The notes under the pieces: model-generated
Told to the model about the DNA's origin: nothing
Seen by the model: only the letters and a program-made list of their open reading frames with translations
Databases searched by the model: none
Position numbers and translations under genes: made by a program
Source: Candidatus Leptofilum proximum
GTDB lineage: Bacteria; Chloroflexota; Anaerolineae; Promineifilales; Promineifilaceae
Direction of reading: 5' to 3'
DNA length: 64,000 nt
NCBI GenBank assembly: GCA_016710325.1
Contig: JADJXK010000002.1
Span: 5,084,001 to 5,148,000 of the forward strand
Shown: one piece after another, positions 25,440 to 33,205 of the stretch
How positions within the stretch are numbered: position 1 is the stretch's first letter
Layout: each line of letters begins with the position of its first letter

Positions 25440-26105
25440 CTAACGATGTTCTTCCACTCCGACCTGCTGGCACATAGCCAGGACCGGGCAGGTGGAGCAG
25501 CGCGGGCGGCTGGCGGTGCAGATGTGTTTGCCAAAAGGCACCAGCAGCCGGTTGATTTCGATCCAGTATTTTTCGGGCAGTTTGGCTTGCAGGGCTTCCA
25601 TCGTTTTTTCCGGCGTCTTTGCTGCCACGTAACCCCAACGGTTGGTAACACGGTGCACGTGAATGTCCACGCTGATCACTTTTTGGTCGCAGGCGATGCC
25701 CAGGGCCAGGTTGGCACACTTGGGCCCCACGCCGCTGAACGAGAGCAGCAGCTCGCGGTCACAGGGCAGCTCACCGTCATACTCAGTGGCCACCTGCCGG
25801 GCAATGGCGATGATTTGCTCGGCTTTGCGGTCGGCGAAGCTGCTGCGCTGGATGAGTTTGGTCAGCTCGGCTACGTCCATAGCGGCGATTTCCTGCGGCG
25901 TGCGGGCGCGCGCAAACAGGTTGAGCGACACGGGCAGGGAGACCTCGTCGTAGGTGCGGATAGAGAGGATGCAGCCGACGAGCTGCTCAAACGGGCTGTT
26001 GTGCCCCTTTTCGGCGAGTTCAAACATGGCAGCTTTGGGAAACGGCCGTACCGCCTCCGCCACCCGTTCCATCACTACATCAATGTCAAACGGTACTTTT
26101 TCCAT
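25440..26105 (-). CDS. nth: Endonuclease III-like DNA glycosylase
   Basis: This 221-residue HhH-GPD base-excision enzyme removes oxidised pyrimidines and nicks abasic sites. The helix-hairpin-helix LLSFSGVGPKCANLAL includes the catalytic Lys, and the catalytic Asp is in ISVDIHVHRVTNR. The C-terminal iron-sulfur cluster ligands follow the C-x6-C-x2-C-x5-C pattern (CTASRPRCSTCPVLAMC). Length and order match the family. The ATG has no good ribosome-binding site, and the leader is a long hairpin repeat. Confidence 0.92.
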   Translation of the reverse strand: MEKVPFDIDVVMERVAEAVRPFPKAAMFELAEKGHNSPFEQLVGCILSIRTYDEVSLPVSLNLFARARTPQEIAAMDVAELTKLIQRSSFADRKAEQIIAIARQVATEYDGELPCDRELLLSFSGVGPKCANLALGIACDQKVISVDIHVHRVTNRWGYVAAKTPEKTMEALQAKLPEKYWIEINRLLVPFGKHICTASRPRCSTCPVLAMCQQVGVEEHR

Positions 26106-26115
26106 AATTTTTTTT

Positions 26116-26180
26116 GGACGCGGATGAACGCGGACGACGCGGATAAAAAAATCCGCGCTCGTCCGCGTTCATCCGCGTCC
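26116..26180. repeat. GGACGCGGATGAACGCGG hairpin
   Basis: Arms built of repeated CGCGGA words (left 26116-26144; right 26151-26180) pair over nearly 29 bases around a short A-rich loop. It lies between the nth start and the stop of the CoxE-like gene. Confidence 0.82.
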
Positions 26181-26187
26181 CATTCCC

Positions 26188-27408
26188 CTATCTATCCTTG
26201 ATGAAGGCGGCCCCGGATAAGTTAAGCTGCTGGCGGCGGGACGGCCGTTTTTCGGCCGTCAGGTTCTGCAAATGTGTCGCCAGGTCTTCCAGGCTGGCCA
26301 GGTTGTGCACCGGCAAGAAGTCGTCGATGTAGGGCAGGGCGGCCTGCATGCCGCGCGTTAGTGGTTCGTACTCTGCCGAGCCCAGCAGCGGGTTGAGCCA
26401 GACCAGCCGGTGGCAGCTGCGCTGCAAACGGCCGATTTCCTTCTTCAATAGTACCGGATCACCACGATCCCAGCCATCGCTGATGAGCAGCACCACCGCG
26501 CCGCGCCCCAAGACGCGCCGCCCCCACTCAAAATTGAACGTCTTCAGCGATTCGCCCATGCGCGTGCCGCCGGACCAATCCGTCACCTCATGGGAGACTT
26601 CAGTCAAGGCGCGATCGATCTCCTTGCCCCGCAGCTGCCGCGTGATGCGCGTGAGGTGCGTGCCGAAGACAAACGCCTCTACCTCCTGCTCCAGCCCCTT
26701 CGCCAGGCTGTAAATGAAGTGCAGCAGCAGCCGGGCGTAGCGCTCCATCGAGCCGCTGATGTCCGCAATGACGACGAGTGGACGGGGTTTGTATTTAAAC
26801 TGGCGGCTGGGCCACTCGATAAGCTCGCCGCCGTAGCGCAAATTGCGCCGCAGGCTGCGCCGCAAATCCAGCCGCCGACCGCGTCCGGGCCGCTGCCGCC
26901 GGGTGCGGCGCAGCCCCAATTCCCACACCATCTGGGCCATAAAATGCTTCACCGCCTGCATCTCTTCCGGGGTCAGGTCGCCAAAATCTTTGTGGCGCAG
27001 CACCTCGCGCGTGCTGTAGGTGCGCGTTACCTCGATAACCTCCTGCACTTCGTCGTCCTCGCCCTCGTCACCGTCGCTGACTTGCTCTGGCGCTTCCAGC
27101 GGTGGGGCGGTGACGATGGGTTTTTTCTCCGGCGTGTCAGGATGAAACTTGAAGAGATCGTCGAAAAGGGTTCTATCGCGCGGGGCGCGCCAGAACAGCT
27201 CAAACGCCTGCTCAAATAGGGGCAAATCATCCCGGTCGTGCACCAGCAGGCTGCGGGCGGTGTAAAAAAAGTCCGCCTTGCGCGCCAGGTTGACGTGTTC
27301 CAATGCCTGCACCAGGTCGATCATCCGGCCTGGATTCACGTCCATGCCCAGGGCGCGCAGCAAACGGCCGAATAAAATCAGGTTGTGCAGGAGGTAGTTG
27401 TTAGACAT
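26188..27408 (-). CDS. CoxE-like von Willebrand factor A domain protein
   Basis: This 406-residue protein has a C-terminal VWA domain with a complete metal-adhesion site: DISGSM near residue 213, a central Thr in GGTRMGESL, and SDGWDRG. The N-terminal half is alpha-helical with an acidic stretch (SDGDEGEDDEVQE). CoxE proteins work with a MoxR-type ATPase (CoxD) to mature the Mo-Cu site of CO dehydrogenases and related enzymes. The ATPase gene lies just upstream on the same strand, separated by a hairpin repeat of about 90 bases. Confidence 0.87.
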   Translation of the reverse strand: MSNNYLLHNLILFGRLLRALGMDVNPGRMIDLVQALEHVNLARKADFFYTARSLLVHDRDDLPLFEQAFELFWRAPRDRTLFDDLFKFHPDTPEKKPIVTAPPLEAPEQVSDGDEGEDDEVQEVIEVTRTYSTREVLRHKDFGDLTPEEMQAVKHFMAQMVWELGLRRTRRQRPGRGRRLDLRRSLRRNLRYGGELIEWPSRQFKYKPRPLVVIADISGSMERYARLLLHFIYSLAKGLEQEVEAFVFGTHLTRITRQLRGKEIDRALTEVSHEVTDWSGGTRMGESLKTFNFEWGRRVLGRGAVVLLISDGWDRGDPVLLKKEIGRLQRSCHRLVWLNPLLGSAEYEPLTRGMQAALPYIDDFLPVHNLASLEDLATHLQNLTAEKRPSRRQQLNLSGAAFIKDR

Positions 27409-27415
27409 GAGATTT

Positions 27416-27499
27416 AGACCCTCACCCCAGCCCTCTCCCTAGGAGGGAGAGGGAGCCGGATTCCCTCCCCCTGCCAGGGGGAGGGCCAGGGTGGGGGTA
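27416..27499. repeat. ACCCTCACCCCAGCCCTCTC inverted repeat
   Basis: CCCTCACCCCAGCCCTCTCC on the left pairs with GGGAGGGCCAGGGTGGGGGT on the right, with an inner CCCTCCCCCTG/CAGGGGGAGGG hairpin. A shorter relative lies at 33136-33192. It separates the CoxE-like and MoxR genes. Confidence 0.82.
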
Positions 27500-27501
27500 A
27501 A

Positions 27502-28389
27502 TTACGCATTCGCCCTCACTCGATCCAAAATCAGCCTTGTCGTCTCGCCGTTGACCTTCTCGATATCATCCTGGTATTTCAGGATGACGCCGATGGTGTT
27601 TTCCACGATTTCCACGCTGAGGGCCTGGGCGTCCAGGGCCACCAGGGCGGCGGTCCAGTCTAGCGTCTCGGCCACGCCGGGGATTTTGTAGAGGTCCTGC
27701 TGACGCAGCTCCTGGATAAAATAGGTCACCTGCTCGGCCAGCTGTGCGGCGGCGTGGGGCAGCCTGGCCCGCACGATGTTGTACTCTTTTTCAAAGCTGG
27801 GATAGTCGATCCAGTAGTAGAGGCAGCGCCGTTTAAGCGCATCGTGCACCTCGCGGGTGCGGTTGGAGGTGAGCACCACGACGGGCGGTTGGGCCGCCTT
27901 GATGGTGCCGATTTCCGGGATGGTGATCTGAAAGTCGGAGAGGATTTCCAGCAGGAACGCTTCAAACTCTTCGTCGCTGCGGTCGATTTCGTCGATGAGG
28001 AGGACGGGGCGCTGGGTTTTACTGCGCTCGATGGCCTGGAGAAGCGGCCGTTCCAGCAAATACTCCTTGCCAAACAGCTCTGCCTCGCTGGCGCGCTCGC
28101 CGCGTGACTCCAGCAGGCGGATGTGCAGCATCTGGCGTGTGTAGTTCCACTCGTAAACTGCCTGGTTGACGTCCAGCCCTTCGTAACATTGCAGGCGAAT
28201 CAGCTCGGTGCCCAGCAGTTCGGCCATCACTTTGGCAATTTCCGTCTTGCCCACGCCGGGTTCACCTTCGAGGAAAAGCGGCCGTTGCAGTTTCAGCGCC
28301 AGGTAAGCGGCCGTTGCCAGCCCACGGTCGGCCACGTAGTGCCGCCCGCGCAGCGCTTCTTGTAATTGGTCGATGGAATCAATCTGCAT
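27502..28389 (-). CDS. MoxR-family AAA+ ATPase (CoxD-like)
   Basis: This 295-residue ATPase has Walker A (LEGEPGVGKTEIAKV), Walker B (VLLIDEIDRSDEEFEAFLLE), sensor 1 (VLTSNRTREVHDAL) and the C-terminal lid. The start ATG has AAGGAG six bases upstream. MoxR proteins remodel metalloenzymes together with VWA proteins such as the CoxE-like neighbour downstream. CoxD, the closest functional analogue, reshapes CO dehydrogenase for copper/sulfur insertion. Here the partner enzyme is form II and encoded elsewhere, so the exact task is uncertain. Confidence 0.92.
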   Translation of the reverse strand: MQIDSIDQLQEALRGRHYVADRGLATAAYLALKLQRPLFLEGEPGVGKTEIAKVMAELLGTELIRLQCYEGLDVNQAVYEWNYTRQMLHIRLLESRGERASEAELFGKEYLLERPLLQAIERSKTQRPVLLIDEIDRSDEEFEAFLLEILSDFQITIPEIGTIKAAQPPVVVLTSNRTREVHDALKRRCLYYWIDYPSFEKEYNIVRARLPHAAAQLAEQVTYFIQELRQQDLYKIPGVAETLDWTAALVALDAQALSVEIVENTIGVILKYQDDIEKVNGETTRLILDRVRANA

Positions 28390-28451
28390 GGGGTCTCCTT
28401 GCCCTGGGTTGATGATGTGCCTATTTTAGCAAGAAAACGGCCGTTGCCCCA

Positions 28452-30335
28452 TTACCGCTTTTGCTCAATGAGCGTGATGGCTGCCTGGAGCTGTGTATCG
28501 ATTCCCTGGCGCAAATCTGCCAGCGTCTGCGAAACGGGCACCGTCGGCTGCACGCCAACTCCATGGTGCTGTGAGCCATCATGGTTGAGCACCAACATGC
28601 CGGTCCAAAAAACCGCGTGGCCGGAAGGCAGTTCAATCCGGTTGATGTTGCCGTTGGTGCCTGCCGTTGGCTCGCCCACAATTTCGCCAATCTGATAATG
28701 AGCCACCACAGCCATGAGTGTCTCTGCATAGCTGATGGCCTGGCCATTGGTTAGAAAAACGATGTTTTCGCTGAGGGGGGCTTCTAGTCGGGGCTCCATT
28801 GTCCAGGCGCGGTTGTCATAGGTGACGTTTTCCCGGTTGGGCCAGGTGGTTTGCGGGATAAGAAACTGAGCAGTTGACACGGTGTCGCTGATAACCAGCT
28901 CCATAAATCCCGGCTCAACGGTTGGGTAGCCGCGCAGGTCAAAAATGAGCCCGTTGGCTCCTTCAAATTGAGCCAGTTCCATTTCGATAGTGCTTTCAAC
29001 CGCTGTCGGCAGGTTGATGTAATAAACTCCCGGAGCCACCTCACTGTAGTTGGCGGGGCGCTCATTAGGCGGGATAAGATTGAGGAGCGTATCGCGCTCA
29101 AGCATGAGCGTTTCCTCAGTACCGTCTGCGTGTTGGACCGTCAGGGTGGCGCTGGAATAGCGTTGGCCAGCTAACACTCTTTGCAGGGCAAGATGCCGCT
29201 TAAATTGGGCCGTTGCGCCGGAGATGAGGTTCATCTCTTCTTGCAGGCGGTCAACGGCCGTTTCTGCGCCAATCTTCAGCACAATATCTCCCACCTCCAC
29301 GAGGTTCCGCGCCCCGGCAAACGTCCCGGTCACCACAACCTGCTCTTCCACCCAACCCAGCGAGATGAACGGACTGTAAATGGCGGGGTTGCTCTCCGTT
29401 AAGTCGGTGATACGGCCGTGACCATCATCTAAATCTGCCACCAACTGCTGTAACGCGATTTCCCACTCAGCTTCCGTTGTCGTGTTTAGAATGGCTGCCA
29501 GCGCCTGGCCGAGCGACGCGTTCCAATCGGCATCGATGACGTCAAAATAGGGATAGAAGTGTTGGGTGATGGCCCAAAACATGATCACGCTGGCAAGATA
29601 CTCGGTCTGCTGCGCGTGGGAGGTCGCCTGGTTTAAGGAAGCATCAGTGGAAATGGCGGGCTGGGTTTTGCCACCTTGCACATAGACGGCGAGCGGCACA
29701 ACGGCCGTTAACCCACCGCCCAAGGGTTGCAGATACGGCCGCGCCGGATCGTGAAAGCTGTCAGATGGATTGCCAGCCATCGTTCTGACCCGCTTGCTGG
29801 TGTAAAGGGGATACAAGTTGTCCGCGTCAACGCCGTAATGTTCCCACATGATGAGCTGTTCAGGTGCGGTGTCTGGTTGAAAAACGGCCGTCTCGTCCGG
29901 CTCGCCGCTGATTACCAGCACCGTGGGGGCGAGGGGAGCAAAATAGTCGTTCAGACGTCGGGCCAGTTCATCCGGTGTGGTTGAGTCACGCACCGCTTCG
30001 ATGCCGCGCATGACCACCTGGTCCCAGTTGCGTACAGCATCGACCTGGTCGCTGGCATGGAAGTAACGCACCACGCCGTACAGTCGGGCAAAAGCCACCA
30101 GATTGGCCAGCTCCTGTTCGGACGTGAGCGGCGGGCTGGTGGGGGCGGCCGTCGGCCTCGGTGGCAAGGTGGCTGGCAGTTCCGTGGGTTGAGGTCTATC
30201 GGTGGCTGGAAGAGAAGGAGTTGGGGAAACGGCCGCTGCTGTGGGCCTCACCGGTTCTTCTGAGCGGCAGCCAGACAAAAGCAGGCATAAGCTCGTTAAG
30301 AGCAGACAAAATAAATATTTCAAAAACACAAGCAC
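28452..30335 (-). CDS. S41-family (tail-specific) protease lipoprotein
   Basis: This 627-residue protein starts at GTG 30335 behind an AAGGAAAA site. A lipoprotein signal ends in LLLSGC (lipobox Cys about residue 22), followed by a Pro/Thr-rich linker. A helical middle and a region with PDZ-like features (VVTGTFAGARNLVEVGDIVLKIGAE) lead to the S41 core: GLIFDLRGYPTVEPG, then the catalytic Ser region FLTNGQAISYAETLMAVV and EIVGEPTAGTNGN. It probably acts on the outer face of the membrane. The native substrate is unknown, and no partner is encoded next to it. Confidence 0.87.
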   Translation of the reverse strand: MLVFLKYLFCLLLTSLCLLLSGCRSEEPVRPTAAAVSPTPSLPATDRPQPTELPATLPPRPTAAPTSPPLTSEQELANLVAFARLYGVVRYFHASDQVDAVRNWDQVVMRGIEAVRDSTTPDELARRLNDYFAPLAPTVLVISGEPDETAVFQPDTAPEQLIMWEHYGVDADNLYPLYTSKRVRTMAGNPSDSFHDPARPYLQPLGGGLTAVVPLAVYVQGGKTQPAISTDASLNQATSHAQQTEYLASVIMFWAITQHFYPYFDVIDADWNASLGQALAAILNTTTEAEWEIALQQLVADLDDGHGRITDLTESNPAIYSPFISLGWVEEQVVVTGTFAGARNLVEVGDIVLKIGAETAVDRLQEEMNLISGATAQFKRHLALQRVLAGQRYSSATLTVQHADGTEETLMLERDTLLNLIPPNERPANYSEVAPGVYYINLPTAVESTIEMELAQFEGANGLIFDLRGYPTVEPGFMELVISDTVSTAQFLIPQTTWPNRENVTYDNRAWTMEPRLEAPLSENIVFLTNGQAISYAETLMAVVAHYQIGEIVGEPTAGTNGNINRIELPSGHAVFWTGMLVLNHDGSQHHGVGVQPTVPVSQTLADLRQGIDTQLQAAITLIEQKR

Positions 30336-30384
30336 TTTTCCTTTTCTGGTGACTGGCTATCGATCAGCCGTTACCAGGCGCTGT

Positions 30385-31143
30385 TTACTGTGCCGTCAGA
30401 CCTCCGTCCACCGTCAGTGTGGCGCCGGTGGTGAAGGATGACGCGTCCGAGGCCAGCCAGAGAACGGCCTGGGCCACCTCGTGGGGATCGCCCAGGCGGC
30501 GGCTGGGGTTGTTCATGATGGCTCCTTGCTCCAGCTTGGGCAGCTGGGCGATGGCCCGCTCCACCATCGGCGTGCGGATGATAGCCGGGCAGACGGCGTT
30601 GACACGAATGCCTTTGCGGGCGTACTCCACCGCCGCGGTGCGCGTGAGCCCAACGACGGCGTGTTTGCTGGCGGCGTAGGCGGGCATGCTGTGTGCGCCA
30701 ATCAGCCCGGCCACGGAGGCGGTGTTGATAATGGTGCCGCCGCCTTGCAAGAGCATCTGCGGGATTTCGTACTTCAGGCAGAGCCAGACGCCTTTGGCGT
30801 TCACCGCCATGATCTGGTCAAATTCCGCTTCGGTGACGTCGATGGTGCGCACGGGTGCGCCCTCGATTCCGGCGTTATTGAAGGCGATGTCAAGACGGCC
30901 GTATTCCGCCACCACCACATTCACCATATTTTCCACCTGGGCTGCCTGGGAAACATCGGTCTGGATGAAAACGGCCGTACCGCCGGCATCACGGATCATC
31001 TGCACGGTTTCTTGACCGCCGTCCGGGTCCAGGTCGGCAATGGCGATTGTGGCACCGTGTTGGGCGAAGAGGACGGCCGTTTCCCGGCCAATGCCAGAAC
31101 CGCCGCCAGTGATCAGGGCAATTTTTCCGTTTAGCTGCTGCAT
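30385..31143 (-). CDS. Short-chain dehydrogenase/reductase
   Basis: This 252-residue classical SDR has the cofactor motif TGGGSGIG at residues 12-19, a NNAG motif, the catalytic Ser (TASVAG), and Tyr/Lys in AYAASKHAVVG. The C-terminal ASSFTTGATLTVDGG is typical of glucose-dehydrogenase-like members. Asp39 in IADLD after the second strand suggests NAD(H) preference. I start it at ATG 31143 (AAGGA upstream) rather than the longer frame to 31206, because the extra residues have no family counterpart. The substrate is unknown. Confidence 0.92.
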   Translation of the reverse strand: MQQLNGKIALITGGGSGIGRETAVLFAQHGATIAIADLDPDGGQETVQMIRDAGGTAVFIQTDVSQAAQVENMVNVVVAEYGRLDIAFNNAGIEGAPVRTIDVTEAEFDQIMAVNAKGVWLCLKYEIPQMLLQGGGTIINTASVAGLIGAHSMPAYAASKHAVVGLTRTAAVEYARKGIRVNAVCPAIIRTPMVERAIAQLPKLEQGAIMNNPSRRLGDPHEVAQAVLWLASDASSFTTGATLTVDGGLTAQ

Positions 31144-31205
31144 CCGGTTTTCCTTCTGTCTGATTGATTGCGCCCAAAGTCTCAAGGTAATCGCATGAAA
31201 CCCCA

Positions 31206-31345
31206 ACCCGCCAGGTCGTGAACGACCTGGCTACAATATGAAAGCCCCGAAGGGGCTAAAAAGTAGGCCCAACGGGCCTTCCATACGGTAGCCGGGGGCT
31301 TTAGCCCCCTGCGGAGGGCCGCCCCCTGCGGAGGGCCGCTCTCCG
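31206..31345. repeat. Cluster of short GC-rich hairpins
   Basis: The 325-base gap between the SDR and the response-regulator fusion has no gene. It contains AGGTCGTgaACGACCT, AGCCCCgaaGGGGCT, GGCCCaacGGGCC and GGGGGCTttAGCCCCC stems, then a direct repeat CCCCCTGCGGAGGGCCGC (about 31307 and 31324). These match the GGGCTTTAGCCC-type words of the 25-kb array. Confidence 0.75.
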
Positions 31346-31468
31346 CGAAGTCGTTCATGCAAATGCCCTGCTCAAAGTCTATCATGGGTGTGCGGGAATT
31401 GGGAAGGCGGTTACAATGGTTGCGCTGTAAACCCGATCACCTTGCGAAAATCCGAAGGAGCACACCCC

Positions 31469-33130
31469 ATGTCCAAGCCTGTTCTCTTCACTGTCGATGA
31501 TGAGCCGCAGGTACTTAATGCCATCGAACGTGATCTACGCCAGCACTACCAGCGGGAGTACCGCATCTTGAAAGCTGCTTCCGGCCAGGAAGCGCTGGCA
31601 GCGGTGCGCCAGCTCAAAGCACGTAACGATCCGGTAGCTTTGTTCCTGGTGGATCAACGAATGCCGCACATGGAGGGCACCGCTTTTCTGGCTGAAGCGA
31701 TGAAATATTACCCGGAAGCGCGCAAGGTGCTGCTGACCGCCTACGCCGACACCCAGGCGGCCATTGCCAGCATCAACGAAATTGGCCTCGATTATTACCT
31801 GATGAAGCCGTGGCACCCCCCGGAACAATATCTGTATCCCGTGCTCGATGACCTGTTGAGCGACTGGTGGGCCACGGTGCCCGTGCCGTTTGACGGCATT
31901 CGTGTGGCCGGTACGCTCTGGTCGCCGGGGTCGCACCGCGTCAAGGATTTTCTAGCGCGGAACCGGATTCCCTACCAGTGGCTGGACATTGAAACGGATG
32001 AAGAAACGGCCGCTCTCGTCGCCACCACCAGTCCAGACCAGGTCCGTCTGCCCGTACTCTTCTTCCCCGATGGCAGCACGCTCATCGATCCTGATCCGCT
32101 GGCCCTGGCTAACAAAGTGGGGCTGCGCACCCAGGCCAGCCAGCCTTTTTACGACCTGATCATTATTGGGGCGGGACCGGCAGGGCTGGGTGCGGCCGTT
32201 TACGGTGCGTCGGAAGGGCTGCGCACAGCGTTGATTGAAAAGGAGGCCACCGGTGGCCAGGCAGGCACCAGCTCGCGCATCGAAAATTACCTGGGCTTTC
32301 CCAAGGGGCTCAGTGGGGCCATCCTGGCGCAGCGGGCCACCATCCAGGCCACCCGCTTTGGCGCGGAGATCTTGACAGCTCAGGAAGTCGTCTCGGTGCG
32401 CGTGGAAGATCCTTACCGCATTGTGGTCCTGCGCGATGGCAGCGAGCTGAGCTGCCACGCCCTGATTATCGCCACGGGGGTCACCGTGCAGCGGTTGAAG
32501 CTGCCCGATTTTGACGGCCTGACCGGGGCGGGCATTTATTACGGCGCGGCCATGACGGAAGCGGCCCATTACCAGGGCGAACATATCTTTATCGTCGGTG
32601 GGGCTAACTCGGCGGGCCAGGGCGCTATGTTTTTCTCGCGCTACGCCAGCCGCGTCACCATGCTGGTGCGTTCCAGCTCGCTGGAAAAGGGCATGTCGCA
32701 GTACCTCGTGGACCAGATTAGGGCCACGAACAACATTGAGGTCTGCTTGAACACGCAGGTGGTGGGTGTCGGTGGTGAACAGCGCCTGGAATGGCTGACG
32801 CTGCACAACAGCGCCACGGACGAAACGGAAACGCTGCCGGCCAAAGCGCTGTTCCTGTTCATCGGTGCGGTGCCCCATTCCGACGTGGTGGCTGGCGTGG
32901 TAGAGCGCAACAGCGCCGGGTTTATCCGCACCGGGCAAGATTTGTGGCAAAACGGCCGTTGGCCTGCCAGCTGGAAACTCAAGCGCAACCCCTATTACCT
33001 GGAAACCAGCGTGCCCGGCATCTTTGCCGTGGGCGATATTCGCCAGGGGGCCACGCGCCGCGTAGCTTCGGCCGTCGGCGAAGGCGCCATTGCCGTGCGG
33101 CTGGTGCACCAATATTTGAAGACAGTGTAA
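31469..33130 (+). CDS. Fused response regulator / glutaredoxin-like / thioredoxin reductase-like flavoprotein
   Basis: This 553-residue protein starts at ATG 31469 with GAAGGAG eight bases upstream. Residues 1-125 are a receiver domain with phospho-acceptor Asp62 (LVDQRMP) and Lys in YYLMKPW. Residues about 145-225 have a glutaredoxin-like pattern (SHRVKDFLARNRIPYQWLDIE) but SPGS replaces the CxxC. Residues about 230-553 are a thioredoxin reductase fold with FAD motif IIGAGPAGLG, NAD(P) motif IVGGANSAGQGA and the final GDIRQGATRRVASAVGEG. Its active-site CxxC is also missing (YYGAAM). It therefore has flavin and pyridine-nucleotide sites but no visible redox disulfide. The two histidine kinase genes downstream are probably its partners. 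Confidence 0.9.
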   Translation: MSKPVLFTVDDEPQVLNAIERDLRQHYQREYRILKAASGQEALAAVRQLKARNDPVALFLVDQRMPHMEGTAFLAEAMKYYPEARKVLLTAYADTQAAIASINEIGLDYYLMKPWHPPEQYLYPVLDDLLSDWWATVPVPFDGIRVAGTLWSPGSHRVKDFLARNRIPYQWLDIETDEETAALVATTSPDQVRLPVLFFPDGSTLIDPDPLALANKVGLRTQASQPFYDLIIIGAGPAGLGAAVYGASEGLRTALIEKEATGGQAGTSSRIENYLGFPKGLSGAILAQRATIQATRFGAEILTAQEVVSVRVEDPYRIVVLRDGSELSCHALIIATGVTVQRLKLPDFDGLTGAGIYYGAAMTEAAHYQGEHIFIVGGANSAGQGAMFFSRYASRVTMLVRSSSLEKGMSQYLVDQIRATNNIEVCLNTQVVGVGGEQRLEWLTLHNSATDETETLPAKALFLFIGAVPHSDVVAGVVERNSAGFIRTGQDLWQNGRWPASWKLKRNPYYLETSVPGIFAVGDIRQGATRRVASAVGEGAIAVRLVHQYLKTV

Positions 33131-33135
33131 TTTCC

Positions 33136-33192
33136 ACCCTCACCCCAGCCAGATTCCCTCTCCCTCAGAGGGGGAGGGCCAGGGTGGGGGTC
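33136..33192. repeat. CCCTCACCCCAGCC inverted repeat
   Basis: ACCCTCACCCCAGCC on the left pairs with GGCCAGGGTGGGGGT on the right, with an inner CCCTCTCCCTC/GAGGGGGAGGG stem. It is related to 27416-27499 and lies 14 bases before the hybrid kinase start. Confidence 0.8.
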
Positions 33193-33205
33193 ACAGGCAA
33201 AGGCT

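Noticed and set aside
31388..31468. Longer N-terminus for the response regulator fusion
   Set aside because: ATG 31469 has a proper GAAGGAG site and begins exactly at the receiver domain; the upstream codons lie next to repeat DNA.
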